Made by a program: the position numbers and the translations under genes. From the NCBI RefSeq assembly GCF_034190915.1, contig NW_026947486.1:20610001-20674000 (forward strand): a stretch of DNA of 64,000 bases, given 5' to 3'. This DNA is from Cavia porcellus (Eukaryota; Chordata; Mammalia; Rodentia; Caviidae). Under the pieces are notes generated by a model that saw only the letters and a list, made by a program, of their open reading frames with translations, was not told where the DNA came from and ran no database searches. This document shows, piece by piece, positions 32,691-44,511 of this stretch; within the stretch, counting starts at the first letter, position 1; every line of letters begins with the position of its first letter.

Positions 32691-33510
32691 GATGAAATGC
32701 TAATCCACTATCACATGAACAAACAGGGAAAGGGCAATACTATGATAGAGAAACCAACAGGAGAGTCAGACAACTGAAAGAGGGGGTTAACTTGATGGGA
32801 ACAGAGGAAAAGTAAGTGTACTCCAGTGTTCATCAGTTTTTGGATGCCACTTCCTGGACTCCCTTGCCACTACTTGCTACCTTTTCTGTCTCCCCACCCC
32901 ATTCCACTTGATCATTCAAATGACTACATGAGAGATACCCACCTCAGAAAGGGCTGAACCAATCAGATCTTTACAAGGTATGTGGTCACCATACCCTAGT
33001 GCAGCCCTAGATTTTGGAGGTGATGGAGGTGGCAGTGGGATAAGTAAGTAAATCAGGTTGCATCTGGGGAGTAAGTACCAGATGGGTAGAGCAAGAAACT
33101 GCTTTTTTGGTTTAAAAAAAGTCTTATGGAAAGTGTCATTTGGCTTTTGGAACTTCATACTTATTTTGGCATAAATGTAATTGATAATTAAAATTCAAAA
33201 ATAATTATTTTAATATAGATTTCTAAAAAATAGACTCTTTAAATAGAGTATAGACTTGCAGCAAAATGGAAAAGTACAGAGAATATGCCTGTAGTTCTTT
33301 CCCTTACACAGCCTCCTTTAGTGTTAATTTTTTCGATCTTGTGTGACACTGTGCTGTTTAATTCATGCCTCTGAGCTTCAATGTCTTTTTAAAACTTTCT
33401 CAACCACACTATATCTCTTGTTTTTTTTTTTAAAATGCAGATTTTTACATTCCATCTCAGGGAATTCTGAGTAAATAAGTTCAGGGCATGGCCCAGGAAG
33501 CAATATTTTT
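32691..33510. other. Unassigned sequence
   Basis: No frame or motif that I trust. It is AT-rich from about 33120. Part of 33240-33510 may belong to the ancient L1 that follows. Confidence 0.35.
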
Positions 33511-33998
33511 TCTTTTTATTAATTTTAAAAAGTTAATGCATTTTATGTTTTAGAGCAGTTTTAGGTTCACAGCAAAAGTGAGGAAAGATACCTTATATAT
33601 TCTCTGTCCCAAGACATGTATGTCCCCCACTGATTAGTACATTTGTTTTAATCAATGAGCCTACATTGACACATCATTATCACTCAGAATCCATAGTTCA
33701 CCTTGAGATTCACTCTTGGTGTTACCCATTCCTCAGGTTTAGAAAATTATATAGTTACACATATCCATCATTATATCACACTGAGTTGTTTCACTGCTCT
33801 AAAAAATCCACTGTGTTTGTCCCTCCTACCCTCTTAAACTCAAGCAAACAGATATTTTCACTGTCTCCATACCCTTTCATTTTCAAGAATGTCATACATT
33901 GGAATTGCACAATTTGTTGCCTTTCTAGACTAGCTCCTCCCACTTATAATATGCATTTAAGTTTTGCCCCTGTCTTCTCATGGCTTCATGGCACATTT
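33511..33998 (-). mobile_element. Ancient L1M-type fragment, first part
   Basis: The plus strand shows the well-known complement of old mammalian L1 3' regions: TTTTAGAGCAGTTTTAGGTT, CATAGTTCACC...GGTTCACTCTTGGTGTT-like, and AATATGCATTTAAGTTT near the end. It is highly diverged. The element continues at 34836 after a SINE and an L1 3' UTR fragment. Confidence 0.6.
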
Positions 33999-34012
33999 AA
34001 AAAATTTTTTTT

Positions 34013-34114
34013 GGGGGCTGGGGATTTAGCTCAGCGGCATAAGCGCCTGCCTTGCAAGCAGACAGTCGTGAGTTCCATCCCCGGTACCGATAAAAAAGAA
34101 AAAGACAAAAAAAA
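34013..34114 (+). mobile_element. ID-like tRNA-Ala SINE
   Basis: Complete head from GGGGGCTGGGGATTTAGCTC to the GGTACCG end, then AAAAAGACA and a long A-tail. The flanking AAAAAATTTTTTTT on both sides (33999-34012 and about 34115-34128) is compatible with a target duplication but is low complexity. Confidence 0.9.
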
Positions 34115-34128
34115 AAAAAAATTTTTTT

Positions 34129-34835
34129 TTAATTGTTAAAAGAATAAAACAAAAGAGAACAGAACAAAGCAAATCAGAACAGAACAATGCAAGCAACACA
34201 GCACTTCACAACAAGACAACTGGACATCAATAGTAGCTAACATAATGTGTCTTTTCTTTGAAATAGTTGAACATACCTTCACACACAATAATATCAAACA
34301 TAAGAAAATAGTATAAAACCATTCTAAAGAATGAAAGCATTATAGAACTTCAAAACTAAATAACCAAATGAATAATGGCCACTATAATATCTCATTTTCC
34401 TCAAAAAAGTTGTCTATACCATCACACATAAAATCAAATAAACCACAACAGGATACAATCAATCAATACAGAAGAACAAAAGCATGGTAGGCCTTCAAAA
34501 CAAGATGATAGTAAATCAGCAATGGCTGCCATAATGTCTTGCTTTCTTCAAAATAGCTGTTCATATCATCACACAAAATCAAACAAAACAGAATAAAACC
34601 AATCAAACAAATTAAAAAAGCATTATAAGACTTCAAATCAATATAATAGGAAGCCATGACTACCATAATATATCCCATTATATTCAAAATAGCTTCCCAT
34701 ACGATCTGACAGCATAAAATCTATCGAAACAAAACGGAACAAAGCCAAACCTAACAAAATTGTGTAAACAATGCAAGAGTTCAAGACAAGACAATTAGAA
34801 ACTGACAGTAGTTTCCATCTTTCCCTCCCAGGTAT
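34129..34835 (-). mobile_element. 5'-truncated L1/HAL1 3' UTR fragment
   Basis: Minus-strand tandem units (complement blocks CTTCAAAACAAGATG, ATAGCTGTTCATATCATCACA and GCCATAATGTCT-type), about four in number. The 3' end matches the shorter end variant of layer 2. No coding sequence is present. Confidence 0.75.
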
Positions 34836-35189
34836 TATAGCGTATTTTTTAAAAACACTGAATAATATTCTATTGTCCAGAAGAATCACAGTTTATCCAT
34901 TCACCTACTAAGAGATGTCTTTGTTACTTCCAAATTTTTGTAGTATGTGCTATAAACATCTTAGGTGGACATGAGCTTTCACCTTTAGAGAGATACCAAA
35001 AAGTATGACTTTTGGATGGTGTGAATATGTTTCTTCTTATAAGAAACTGCCAGACTGTCTTCTAAAGTGGCCGTACCATCATGCATTTCCATGAGCAAGG
35101 AATGAATGTTCCCGTTACTCCATATTGTCATCAGGATTTGTTGTTGTTAGTGTTAGTGGTCTGGACTTTGACCCTTATTGCCTTTAAAA

Positions 35190-35199
35190 AAATTTCTTT

Positions 35200-35257
<58 letters not shown>

Positions 35258-35299
35258 TTTCTTTCTTTCTTTTTCTTTCTCTTTTTGATTTTTCAAGTT
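35190..35299. repeat. (TTTC)n microsatellite
   Basis: About 20 TTTC units with a few interruptions. It lies at the tail side of a minus-strand SINE, so it probably grew from the SINE's (GAAA)n tail. Confidence 0.9.
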
Positions 35300-35376
35300 T
35301 TTGGTGCTGAGAACTGAACCCAGGGCCTCACACTTGCCAGATAAGCATTCTATCACTGAACTAAACCCCATGCCTT
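35300..35376 (-). mobile_element. ID-like SINE (different subfamily)
   Basis: Minus-strand head: TTGGTGCTGAGAACTGAACC is the complement of the B-box end, and the A-box complement lies near 35360. It ends in CAGCACC instead of the GGTACCG end of the younger SINEs. Short TTGACC repeats flank it together with the TTTC tract. Confidence 0.75.
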
Positions 35377-36379
35377 GACCATTCTAATAGGTGTGATTTT
35401 AACGTAGCTTCCATGATTCATGGCTGCCTACTGGAACTGCCTTGGAGACAGTTTTTTTTTTAAATCAATTAAAAAAATACTCCTGTTCATTTAGGCTGGG
35501 ACTGGAGCTCCTGGAACAACATCTGAAAATTATTCCAGGTGGTGTGAATGTGTGTCCAGAGCTGAAGATGGCTGTTTTAGAACATACATAACCAATAAAC
35601 CTTGGATACTGTAATCTCTCTTTTCTTTCATAGTAGCTGTTCATATCATCACACATAATACAATCGATTCTCATAAAATGTTTAGGAGAAGTTCTAGGCA
35701 TTTATAAAGACCTATCCTTTCTGCATTAGAGGGAAAAACAAATCACTAGAAAAACAAGAAACAACAACAACAAAAAAACAAATTAACAATAATGAAGAGC
35801 CCAAAACAATAATGATATAAGTCTTCAAAACAAGGTGGTAGTAACATAGCTAAGGTTGCTATTTTACAGTGATCATCAAAAGAGTTTCTCAGATCACCAG
35901 ACACAAACATGCAAAATTGCTTCAATCCTAAGAATGTTAACTGTTTTGTTCCAAGAACTAATAGAATTTGCAGCACAATCACTTAGCTATCTTAAGTGTG
36001 TTTATACAAATTTAGATATTTTTTCTTTTCCCTTCCTTTTTTCACTCCTTTTCCCTGAGATAATTTTCCCCTTTGAGAAGATTCTTACTCTTTCACAGTA
36101 TTTATTGAGAATTTTGTAAATTATGTACTCTTTCTATTTCTTAGTAAGTATACATACTTATATACTTACATGTAAATATCATATTGATATTTACATGTGT
36201 GAGTTTGATTTGTTTCATTTATGAGTATGCTCTCAAGTTGCATACATTTACTTATAAAAATCTCAATGTGATCATTCTTTATAGCTGAGTAGTATTCTAT
36301 TGTATAAAAGTACCACATTTTTTTATATCCATTCCTCAGTTGATGGGCATTCAGGTTGTTTCCAAGATCTGGCTATTAC

Positions 36380-39300
36380 AACTTATGCTGCTATAAACAT
36401 GGGTGCATATATATCACTGTGGTATGATGTTTTCAGTTCTTTTGGGAATATGCCTAGAAGTGGGATAGCTGGAACAAATGGAACTTCCAATCCCAGCTTT
36501 TTGAGAAATCTCCAGACTGACTTCCACAATGGTTGCACCAATTTACACTCCCACCAACAGTGCAGGAGAGTTCCTTTTCCCCCACAGCCTCTCCAGCATT
36601 TGTTGTCATTGGTTTTCTTGATCCTGGCCATTCTTTCAGGAGTGAGATGGAATCTCAGTGTGGTTTTAACTTGCATTTCTCTAATGACCAATGATGTTGA
36701 ATGTTTTTTCATGTATATATTAGCCATTTGTATTTCTTTATCTACAAACTGTGTATTCATCTCAGATGTTCATTTTTGGATTGGGTGTTTGAATTTTGGG
36801 GCTCTGATTTTTAAAATTCTTTATATGTTCTAGACAGAAGTCCTTTGTCTGAGAGACAGTTGATTGAGATTTTTTCAAAATTTATGGGTTTCTTTTTTAC
36901 TCTGTTGGAGATTTCTTTTGAGGTGCAAAAATTTTTTAATAAGATGAGATCCCAGTAATTGATTCTGGGAAGTATTTCTCATGTGGTTTGATTTTTGTTC
37001 ATGAATTCTCTGCGTACCCTTATGTCTTCAAGATTTTTACCTACTTGTCTTTCAGCAGATTTAGTGTTTCTGTTTTAATATTTAGATCTTTGATCCATTT
37101 TGACTTTTGTTTAGTACATGGTGATAGGCATGGGTCTAGTTTTAGTTTTTGGCATATGGAGAGCCAGTTTTTCCAGTACCACATATTAAAGAGACTATCT
37201 TTCTTCCAGTGAATGTGCTTGGCCCCTTTGTCAAAGATAAGGTGGTTGAATGTGTTTGTAGTTGTCGTTGTATCTTCTAATCTATTCCATTGACCTTCAG
37301 GTATGTTTTTATTCCAGTACCATGCTGATTTTATTACAGTAGCTTTGTAGTGTAACTTCAAGTCAGGGATTGTGATGCCTCTTGCCTTGTCTTTGTTGTT
37401 CAGAATTGCCTTTGCTATTCTAGGTTTCTTCTGGTTCCAGATGAATTTTAGAAATGATTTCTCTAGATCTGTGAGGTATGCTAGTCACATTTTGATTGGA
37501 ATTGCATTAAATCTGTATAACAATTTGGGGGAATGGCCACTTTTACAATATTTGTTCTTTTTATCCATGAACAAGGAATGTCTTTCCATCTTCTGAGATC
37601 CTCTTCAATTTCTTTCCTCAGGGTATTATAATTTTTGCTCAACAGATCTTTTACTTCTTTTGTTAGATTGATTCCTAAGTATTTCAATTTTGTGGATGCT
37701 GTTGTGAAGGGTGTGGCTTGTCTTATTTCTCTCTAGTGCGTTTTTTTTTGTGTATAGGAATGCTATTGATTTTTGAATGTTGACTTTGTATCCAGCTACA
37801 TTACTGAATTTATTTATTATATCTAGTAGTCTTTCAATGGAATTTTTTGGGTCTTCTATATAATCATGTCATCTGCAAATAATGATAAATTAACTTTTTT
37901 TCCTGTCTTTATTCCTGTTAATTCTCTCTTGTCTAATTGCTCTGGCTAATATTTCCAGCACTATATTGAATAGGAGTGGTGATAATGGATATCCTTGGCT
38001 TGTTCCTGATTTTAGAATAAAAGCTTTCTGTTTTTGGCTATTTATTTATTTATTTATTTAGGTACTGGGGATCGAAATCATAACCTCATGTTTGACAAGC
38101 AAGCACTTATGCTACTCAGCTAAACTCCAAGTTTTTGGCCATTTGATGTGATGCTGGCTGTTCGTTTGTCATAGATGGCTTTTATCATATTGAGCTAAAT
38201 TTTAGACCATCTATTCCAATTTTCTGTAGGGTTCTTATCATGCATGAGTGTTGGACCTTATCAAAATCTTTTGCTGCATCTATAGAAATGATCATGTGGT
38301 TCTTACTTTTGCCTCTATTGATATGGTGGATATGGTGGATTACATGTATTGATTTGCGTATGTTGAATCATTCCTGCATTCCTGGGATGTATCCCACTTG
38401 GTTGTGGTGTATAATCTTCTTGATGATTTGTTGCACTCTGTTTGCCAGTATTTTACTGAGGATGTTTGCACATATATGCATTAGGGAGATTGACCTATAG
38501 TTCTCTTTTTTGGTTGGGCCTTTCTCTGGTTTTAGTATTAGAGTTATACTTGCTTCAGGAATGAGTTAGGGAGAATTGGTTCCCTTTCAATTTCATTGAA
38601 GATTTTGAGGAGAGTTACCATTAAGTCTTATTTGAATTTCTTGTAGAGTTCCACAGTGAATCCATCAGGACCAGAGATTTTGTTTGTTGGTAAGGTTTTA
38701 ATAACATTTTCAATTTTATTAAATGAAATTAGGTTATTCAACAGTTTTACAATTTCTTGATCCAGCTTTGTTAATTCATATATTTCTAGGAATCTGTACA
38801 TTTATTCTGAGTTATCAAAACTATGATAGTAGAGGTTCCCAAAGTAGGTATTGATGATCTTCTGTGTTTTCACAGGGTCTGCAGTAATTCCACCCTTTTC
38901 ATTCCTTATTGCATGAATTTGAGTTTTTTCTTTCCTTTTTATAGTAAAGTTATCAGTTTTTTATTCTTTCAAAGAACCAACTCTTTGATTCATTGATTCT
39001 TTGGATTGTTTTCTTAGTCTCTATTGCATTGATTTCTGCTCTGATTTTTATAATTCCCTTCCTTCTTTTGGCTTTGGGCTTTACCTGCTCTTCTTTTTCT
39101 AGATGTTTGAGGTGTAACATCAGGTTGTTTATTTGTATTCGTTCTGTTTTCCTGATGTGGGAACTCAGTGCAATAAATTTTCCTCTGAGGACAGCTTCCA
39201 TTGCATCCCACAGGTTCTGCTAAGTTGTATTTGTATTTTCATTTGCTTTTCAGTATTATTTAATTTCTTCTTTAATTTCCTCTGTGACCCACTGTTTGTG

Positions 39301-40064
39301 GATTGTTTAATTTCCATGTGTTTGTGGAGTTTTTGCAATTTCTTTTGTCATTAATTTCTAGTTTCATGGTGCTATGATCTGATAACATGCATGAGATAAT
39401 TTTAATCCTTTTGCACTTACTTAAGCATGTTCTATGGGCTAGTATATGGTCTATTTTAGAGAATGTCCCATGTGCTGCTAAGAATAATGTATATTCTGAA
39501 GTTGTTGGGTGGAACACTCTGTACACATCCACTAAGTCCATGTGTTCACAGGTGTCATTGAGTCCTGTTATTTCTTTGCTTATTTTCTGTCTAATCTGTC
39601 TTTTTGTGTCAATGGGGTGTTAAGGTCTCCCATTATAGTTGTGTCATTGTTTATGTGATTTTTCATTTCTGTTAATATTTATTTTGTATAACTGGGTGCT
39701 CTGGAATTTGGTGCATATATATTTAAGATTATTATCTCTTCCTCTTGAAGTTTTCCCCTAACTAGTATGTAGTGACCTTTATCTCTTTTCATCATTCTTG
39801 GTTTGAAGTTCACATTGTCTGAAACCAGAATAGCTACCCCTGCTTTTTTTTTTTTTTTTTGACTCTTGTTCCATGATGTATTGTTTTCCATCATTTGACT
39901 TTCAGTCTATGAGTTTACATTTGGGTTAGATAGGTTTCTTGTAAACAGCATATGGTTGGATGTTGTTTCTTCATCCATTCTGCCAGTCTGTTTCTTTTAA
40001 TTGGTGAATTGAGGCCATTTAGGTTAATGATTATAACTGATATATATTGGTTTATTTTTAGCAT
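36380..40064 (-). pseudogene. L1 ORF2, disabled
   Basis: C-terminal part readable at 36383-36760 (MNTQFVDKEIQMANIYMKKH and CWRGCGGKGTLLHCWWEC). RT palm FADD is preserved (37879-37868) but a stop follows four codons later. Linker (38953-39201) and endonuclease fragments (39272-39541, ending the MLSDHSTMKLEI block) are present. Frameshifts occur throughout. Confidence 0.85.
38044..38131 (-). mobile_element. ID-like SINE
   Basis: Minus-strand head with a (TTTA)n-type tail, flanked by TTTTTGGCYATTT (38031-38043 and 38132-38144, one mismatch). It is more decayed than the youngest copies. Confidence 0.88.
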
Positions 40065-40109
40065 GTTATCTTTCTGCTGTTGGTTTTTTCACTTTCCCTT
40101 CTGTTTAAT

Positions 40110-41260
40110 TGTTTGGTAGCTTAGTGGCTTTTTCCTATGTCTATCTAGAATAACTTTCAGCATTCTTTGCAGGGTTGATTTGGTGGTCATGATGTTCTTT
40201 AGCTGTTCTTTGTCATGGAATTATCTTATTTCTCCATCAATTTTGAAGGGCAGTTTTGCAGGGCACATCAATCTGGGTTGGAAGTCATTTTCTTTTAGGA
40301 TCTGAAATACTTCACTCCATCCTCTTCTTGACTTCATTGTTTATGTTGAGAAGTCTGCTGTGATTTTGCTGTGATAGGCTTTCCTTAATAGGTGATCTGT
40401 GTCTTCTCTCTAACAGCTTTTAGTTTTCTGTTCTTATGTTGGATTTCTTGAGTGTTGATTATTATATGTCTGGGTGTAGCTTTATTTTGGTTATGGACAT
40501 TTGGAGTTCTACATGCATCACTTATCTGTATCCTAGTTTCCATTCTTGTGTTTGGGAAATTTTCAGCTATTACTTCTGTAAATAGTTTCTTGATAATCCT
40601 TTGTGTTGTCACCTTCTTTTCCATTTGTACCTATCAATCTTACGTTGTTTTTCTTTGCATCATCTTGCAGCTATTGAATTGTTATTTCTTTTCTTTTTTT
40701 TTTTGTTTTTGCTTTTTTCTGGTACCAGGAATCGAACTCATGACTGCATGCTTACAAGGCAGGTGCTTATGCCGCTGAGCTAAATCCCCATCTCTGAATT
40801 ATTATTTCTTGATTCCTTGTTATTTTTAAAATATCTTTCATTTCTTGTTCCCTAGCTTCAATCTTGGCTTTGATGTCTGAAAGTCTATCTTCACTTTCAT
40901 TGAGGCAATTTTCCAAGTTTCAATGGAATTTTCAATTTCCTTGATATCTCTTTTAATCTGTTTCATGCATTCTGTTTATTTCTTATATTGCTCATTCAAG
41001 GTTTCCATCTTTTTGCAGTGTTCCTCTAATTTTTTAACTGTCTCTTTACATGTGTTCAGCATTTCTTTCATTGCATTTATCATTTATTCTTTAACCTGGG
41101 AGATTATTGCAGATCTCAGTAGCTTCCCAGTGTTGTTTCTTTACTTCAGTTACTATCAATTCAAGAGTTTCAGGTGTATGGCTTACATTTTCTTTTATGT
41201 CCATGTCTCCTAGACTTGTTTGTGATGTGCTGGTGGTGTGAGATTGCATAGTCCTCTTTT
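40110..41260 (-). pseudogene. L1 ORF1, disabled
   Basis: The RRM part is open at 40385-40624 (VIAENFPNTRMETRIQIS and RHIIINTQEIQHKNRKLKAV). The coiled coil is traceable toward 41150, interrupted by a SINE at 40691-40794. The C-terminal domain is near 40190-40380 with frame breaks. Confidence 0.75.
40691..40794 (-). mobile_element. ID-like SINE
   Basis: Minus-strand head ending near GGTACCAGG, with a T-rich tail. A 16-bp duplication with one mismatch, TGAATTRTTATTTCTT, flanks it (40675-40690 and 40795-40810). It is inserted in L1 ORF1. Confidence 0.9.
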
Positions 41261-41339
41261 ATTTTTGTCATTTTCTTATATTCCCTTAGGGAAGCTGAAG
41301 GAAAGGTCTTAGTTTTTTCTTGGGCTGAGAATATCTATC

Positions 41340-41960
41340 CCTACTGCTGGGAGTTTCCTCAGTTGAGTGAAGGTTATTTGGCATTAGCAGGTGGCTCACA
41401 GATACTTGGGGTCATGGGGGAGGCCCAACTAAGCTCAGAGGGACCTTTTCGTGGGTCTTCTGGTGATAGGGGATGCTGGGTGATGCCCTACCAGGCTCCA
41501 AGTGATATGCCAAGGCTTCCCTATAGGTTGAAGATCATTGTGTGTACTTTTGGCTCACCAGGCAGAGCACAGGTAGCTCCGGGCCACTTGGGGTTGCTGG
41601 GTGGGGCCCAAAGAGCCCCAGAGTGAACATCTGGTGTGTCCTTCAGTGATGGGGGATTCTGGGCAGGGCCCTACCAGGCTCCAAGTGATACACTGAGGCT
41701 GCACCGTAGGATAGAAATCACTGCACATAATTTCAGCTCTGAGGCAGTTTGTGGGTAGCACCAGGCCACTCAGACGTCACTGGGTAGGGCCCAAATATGC
41801 TCACAAGGACCTTCTAGTAGGTTCTCCAGTGATGGAGGATGCTGAGTGGGGCCCTACCAGGCTCTGAGTGACATGCTGAGGTTGCACCATGGGATGGAAA
41901 TTGCTGTGCACACTTTCAACTCACGAAGCGGGACACAGGTGGCTCTGGGCCCAGCTCTTA
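41340..41960 (-). promoter_or_regulatory. L1 5' UTR built of 183-bp monomers
   Basis: The anchor CCCTACCAGGCTC occurs at 41486, 41669 and 41852, exactly 183 bp apart. Further repeated blocks (GGGGGATTCTGGG-type, GAAATTGCTGTGCACA-type) keep the same phase. The monomer sequence differs from those at 15844-16340 and 18664-19131. Promoter role is inferred from position upstream of ORF1 on the minus strand. Confidence 0.7.
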
Positions 41961-42526
41961 TCATCTTAATTTCAACCTGTTTATTAGAGATGGATAGATC
42001 AGATGTTTTAGTAAAATCCTATCCAAGAGAGATCAAACATATGCAAAATATAGTACTGTAGTTCATGAAGCAGAGAGAGCTAAGGGACATTAGAGCTGCA
42101 AATTAGGTCCTTTCAGGTGTAGCCTATGTGATGAAAACTGAACAGAGGCTATGCCAATTATATTTTCCAACTCCTTAGAGAGAATACAGCAGAAAGAAGG
42201 AAAAAACTCTTTAAGTTTAGTGTATTTTGTAGCCCTCACAATATCACTTAGATAGTGTGTTACATAGAAGGGCCCATACTTTCTTAAGGCCTCTATTTAC
42301 ATCTCCACAAGCTTTGGTAGCCATACTTAATGGGCTAAGACAAAAGATATATTGAAGTCTTGTCTACAGGAGAACAGAGGACAATAGCAAGAGAGGAGAC
42401 AATGACAATGACAATACATTCTGGAGGGCTGCAAATGTTAGAAGACATGCTTTGATTATCACAGGAAGTGGCTGGAAAATGTGCCCCTAAAGAGAATCAT
42501 AGTCTTTTAAAAAAACAATTCAAACA
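41961..42526. other. Unassigned, apparently non-repetitive sequence
   Basis: No frame above background and no repeat family that I recognise. Composition is even and there are no splice-like exon borders that I would defend. Confidence 0.4.
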
Positions 42527-42680
42527 CACATGTAACCCCAGCACTCGAGAGGCTGAAGCAGAAGGATCCTTATGAGTTTGAGACCAAACTGTACTACTTA
42601 GTGAGTACAAGGGCAGCCTGAACTAAATAGTGAGATCTTGTTTCAAAACAAGCAAAAACAAAACAAAACAAAACTGAACA
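42527..42680 (+). mobile_element. B1-like SINE, diverged
   Basis: Blocks TGTAACCCCAGCACTCGAGA, GAGGCTGAAGCAGAAGGATC and GGGCAGCCTGAACTAAATAG, with an (AAAAC)n tail, identify an old 7SL-derived SINE. Confidence 0.85.
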
Positions 42681-42911
42681 ATTCAGTTGTTTGTAGTATA
42701 TTCATAAAGTCATGCAACCAAATCTAATTTTAGAATATTTTTATCACTTGTAAAAGAAACCACATACTCATTAGTAGTGATTCCTCATTCTCCTCTCCCT
42801 ACACCCTTGCTGACAAGCTACTAATCTGATTTCTATCTCTGTGGATTTGTCTATTCTGCATATTTCATATAAATGAATAATACAACATGTGCTTTTTGGG
42901 CTTTTTCATTT

Positions 42912-42965
42912 GTGGTACTACAGATTGAACCCTGGGCCTGTGCACTGATTTCCATCCTCAGCTCT
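42912..42965 (-). mobile_element. Degenerate ID-like SINE
   Basis: Minus-strand remnant with GTGGTACTACAGATTGAACC (B-box end) and a GATTTCCATCCTCAGCTC remnant of the head start. No duplication was found. Confidence 0.65.
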
Positions 42966-42974
42966 TTTCTAGTT

Positions 42975-43100
42975 TTTGTTTTTTATGAGACAAGATCTCA
43001 TTATGTTGCTAAGCTATGCAGGCTGGACTCAAACTCATGGTCCTCCTGTCTCAGCTTTCCAAAGTGCTGGGATTACAGACATACACCACCATACTTGGTC
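42975..43100 (-). mobile_element. B1-like SINE
   Basis: Complement blocks GAGACAAGATCTCATTATGT, AGGCTGGACTCAAACTC and AAGTGCTGGGATTACAGACA are typical of B1/7SL SINEs read backwards. Confidence 0.88.
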
Positions 43101-43249
43101 GTTTTGGACATTTGCATTTGGGTTTTTTTACTTTGTATAATATTTTCAAGTTTTGGCCATGTCATACCATGTATTAGTGCTCTGTTCTTTATTACAGATG
43201 AATGATATCCATTATATTAACATACCATATTTTTCATATAATTTTTTTC

Positions 43250-43349
43250 AGACCACATCTCACTGTGTAGTTCAGGCTTGCCTTGAAATTGCAGCAGTCC
43301 TCCTCCCTTGGCCTCCTGGAATTACAAGCATGTGCCACCATGCTTGGCC
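43250..43349 (-). mobile_element. B1-like SINE, diverged
   Basis: Complement blocks CTCACTGTGTAGTTCAGGC, CCTTGAAATTGCAGCAGTCC and TGGAATTACAAGCATGTGCC. The poly(A) side is reduced. Confidence 0.82.
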
Positions 43350-43484
43350 ATAAATGTTTAATTGTATCATTTTTTTGATTGACTAGTCATAATTATATAC
43401 ATTTATTGTATACAGTATGATGCTTTGACTTATGTATACAGTGTGGAATACTTGAATCAATTTAAATCATTAATTGTGGTTAAT

Positions 43485-43625
43485 TTTTTTGAGACAGAAT
43501 CTTGCTATGTAGTCCACTCTGGCCTTGAACTCAATATGTAGTCCATGCTGGCCTTGAACTCACAATGATTCTCCTGTCTCAAACTCCCAAGTGCTGGAAT
43601 TTCTATCATGTGCCTCCATGCTGGC
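43485..43625 (-). mobile_element. B1-like SINE with short internal duplication
   Basis: GAGACAGAATCTTGCTATGT, then the phrase ATGTAGTCCA..CTGGCCTTGAACTCA twice in direct repeat (about 43507 and 43536), then CTCCCAAGTGCTGGAATT. The duplication is of the kind seen in some rodent B1 variants. Confidence 0.82.
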
Positions 43626-43878
43626 TCCTATTGTGGTAAATTCTTAATCATTGTGATTAAATCATTCACTGTGATTTAATCTATCACTTTGTTTATATCT
43701 TTTATATCTCATTTTTATGGTGAGACATTTGAAATTTCTTCTTTCAGTGTATTTCAAAATATATAATACATTATCATTATTGACTATAGTCCCCTTGCTG
43801 TGCAATAGATATCAAAACCTATTCCCCTTGTCTTTCTGGAGCTTTGTACTCTTGATTAACAACTTCTCACACTCGTTC

Positions 43879-44496
43879 TCTTTTTTTTTAATTTAAGGAG
43901 AAAAAGAAAAAAACAGAAAAAGGGCACAAGTAATACAAAATTTAAAAAATAAACAGTAAAAAATCACTACTTAATAGATTACATATTCTCATCTTAGAAA
44001 TAGTTCTTCAAGTTACAAAATTGAAGCATATAAAGTGAACTTTCAAACAGTGAGACTGCAAACAGTTCTGTTCAATGATCCAACAAAACTCAGTAATATG
44101 GTTATCTAGCTTATACACTTAAATATATATGCAGTTATAACCTTTAGAGCCCTTTCTTTTCTTTTCTTTTGTACAATGACAATTACACATTTTGGGTTTT
44201 ATTACTCCTACAGTTCTTATTACTTTTTTTGAAGAGAGTAAAACCAAATGTGACAGAACAGAGTCAGTCAAATCAAAAGGATGGACATAATACATAATGT
44301 AAAAACAAAATACAAGGTGATCAACAATGGTTACCATACTGCCTCTTGCTATTTTAAGAAGAATTGCCAGTTATAATAAAATTGAACAAAACAGTAAAGA
44401 ATAAAACCAAAGCATTGGAGACATTACAGGTTTTTAAAAGAAGATGATGGTCAACCGGAATGGGCGTCATAATGAATCTTATTGTCTTTACAGTTT
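43879..44496 (-). mobile_element. 5'-truncated L1/HAL1 3' UTR insertion
   Basis: Starts (3' end) with the poly-T and the complement of the terminal segment AAGGAGAAAAAGAAAAAAAC, and runs back through about two and a half tandem units. A likely 15-bp duplication with two mismatches, ACTCRYTCTCTTTTT, flanks it (43871-43885 and 44497-44511). It is inserted in ancient L1 sequence. Confidence 0.8.
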
Positions 44497-44511
44497 ACTC
44501 ACTCTCTTTTT

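Larger units (their letters stand above)
34836..35430 (-). mobile_element. Ancient L1M-type fragment, second part
   Basis: It continues 33998: CACTGAATAATATTCTATTG, CCATTCACCTACTAAG and AAACTGCCAGACTGTCTTC are complements of old L1 ORF2 C-terminal sequence. A SINE with a long TTTC tract interrupts it (35190-35376). Confidence 0.6.
35590..41960 (-). mobile_element. Near full-length L1, minus strand
   Basis: Order on the minus strand: monomeric 5' UTR (41960 to about 41290), ORF1 (about 41260-40110), ORF2 (about 40064-36380) and a 3' UTR fragment to about 35590. Two SINEs interrupt it (38044-38131, 40691-40794). Many small indels make it clearly older than layer 3 of the nest. The exact 3' end is unclear. 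Confidence 0.85.
42681..43870 (-). mobile_element. Ancient L1M-type 3' region, interrupted by SINEs
   Basis: Complement blocks typical of old mammalian L1: AGTATATTCATAAAGTCATGCAACC (spread over 42697-42722), CTGTGGATTTGTCTATTCTG near 42840, TTTTGGCCATGTCATACCATG-like near 43150, and a TATGATGCTTTGACTTATGTATAC stretch near 43416. Four SINEs lie inside (42912-42965, 42975-43100, 43250-43349, 43485-43625). Segment order is consistent with one or two old L1 copies. Confidence 0.55.

Noticed and set aside
35190..35299. Regulatory pyrimidine tract
   Set aside because: Simple TTTC expansion at a SINE tail; no reason to assign a role.
36300..36833. 177-codon plus-strand open frame
   Set aside because: It is exactly antisense to L1 ORF2 C-terminal sequence. 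The same antisense frame occurs opposite other L1 copies (3191-3739, 26503-27144).
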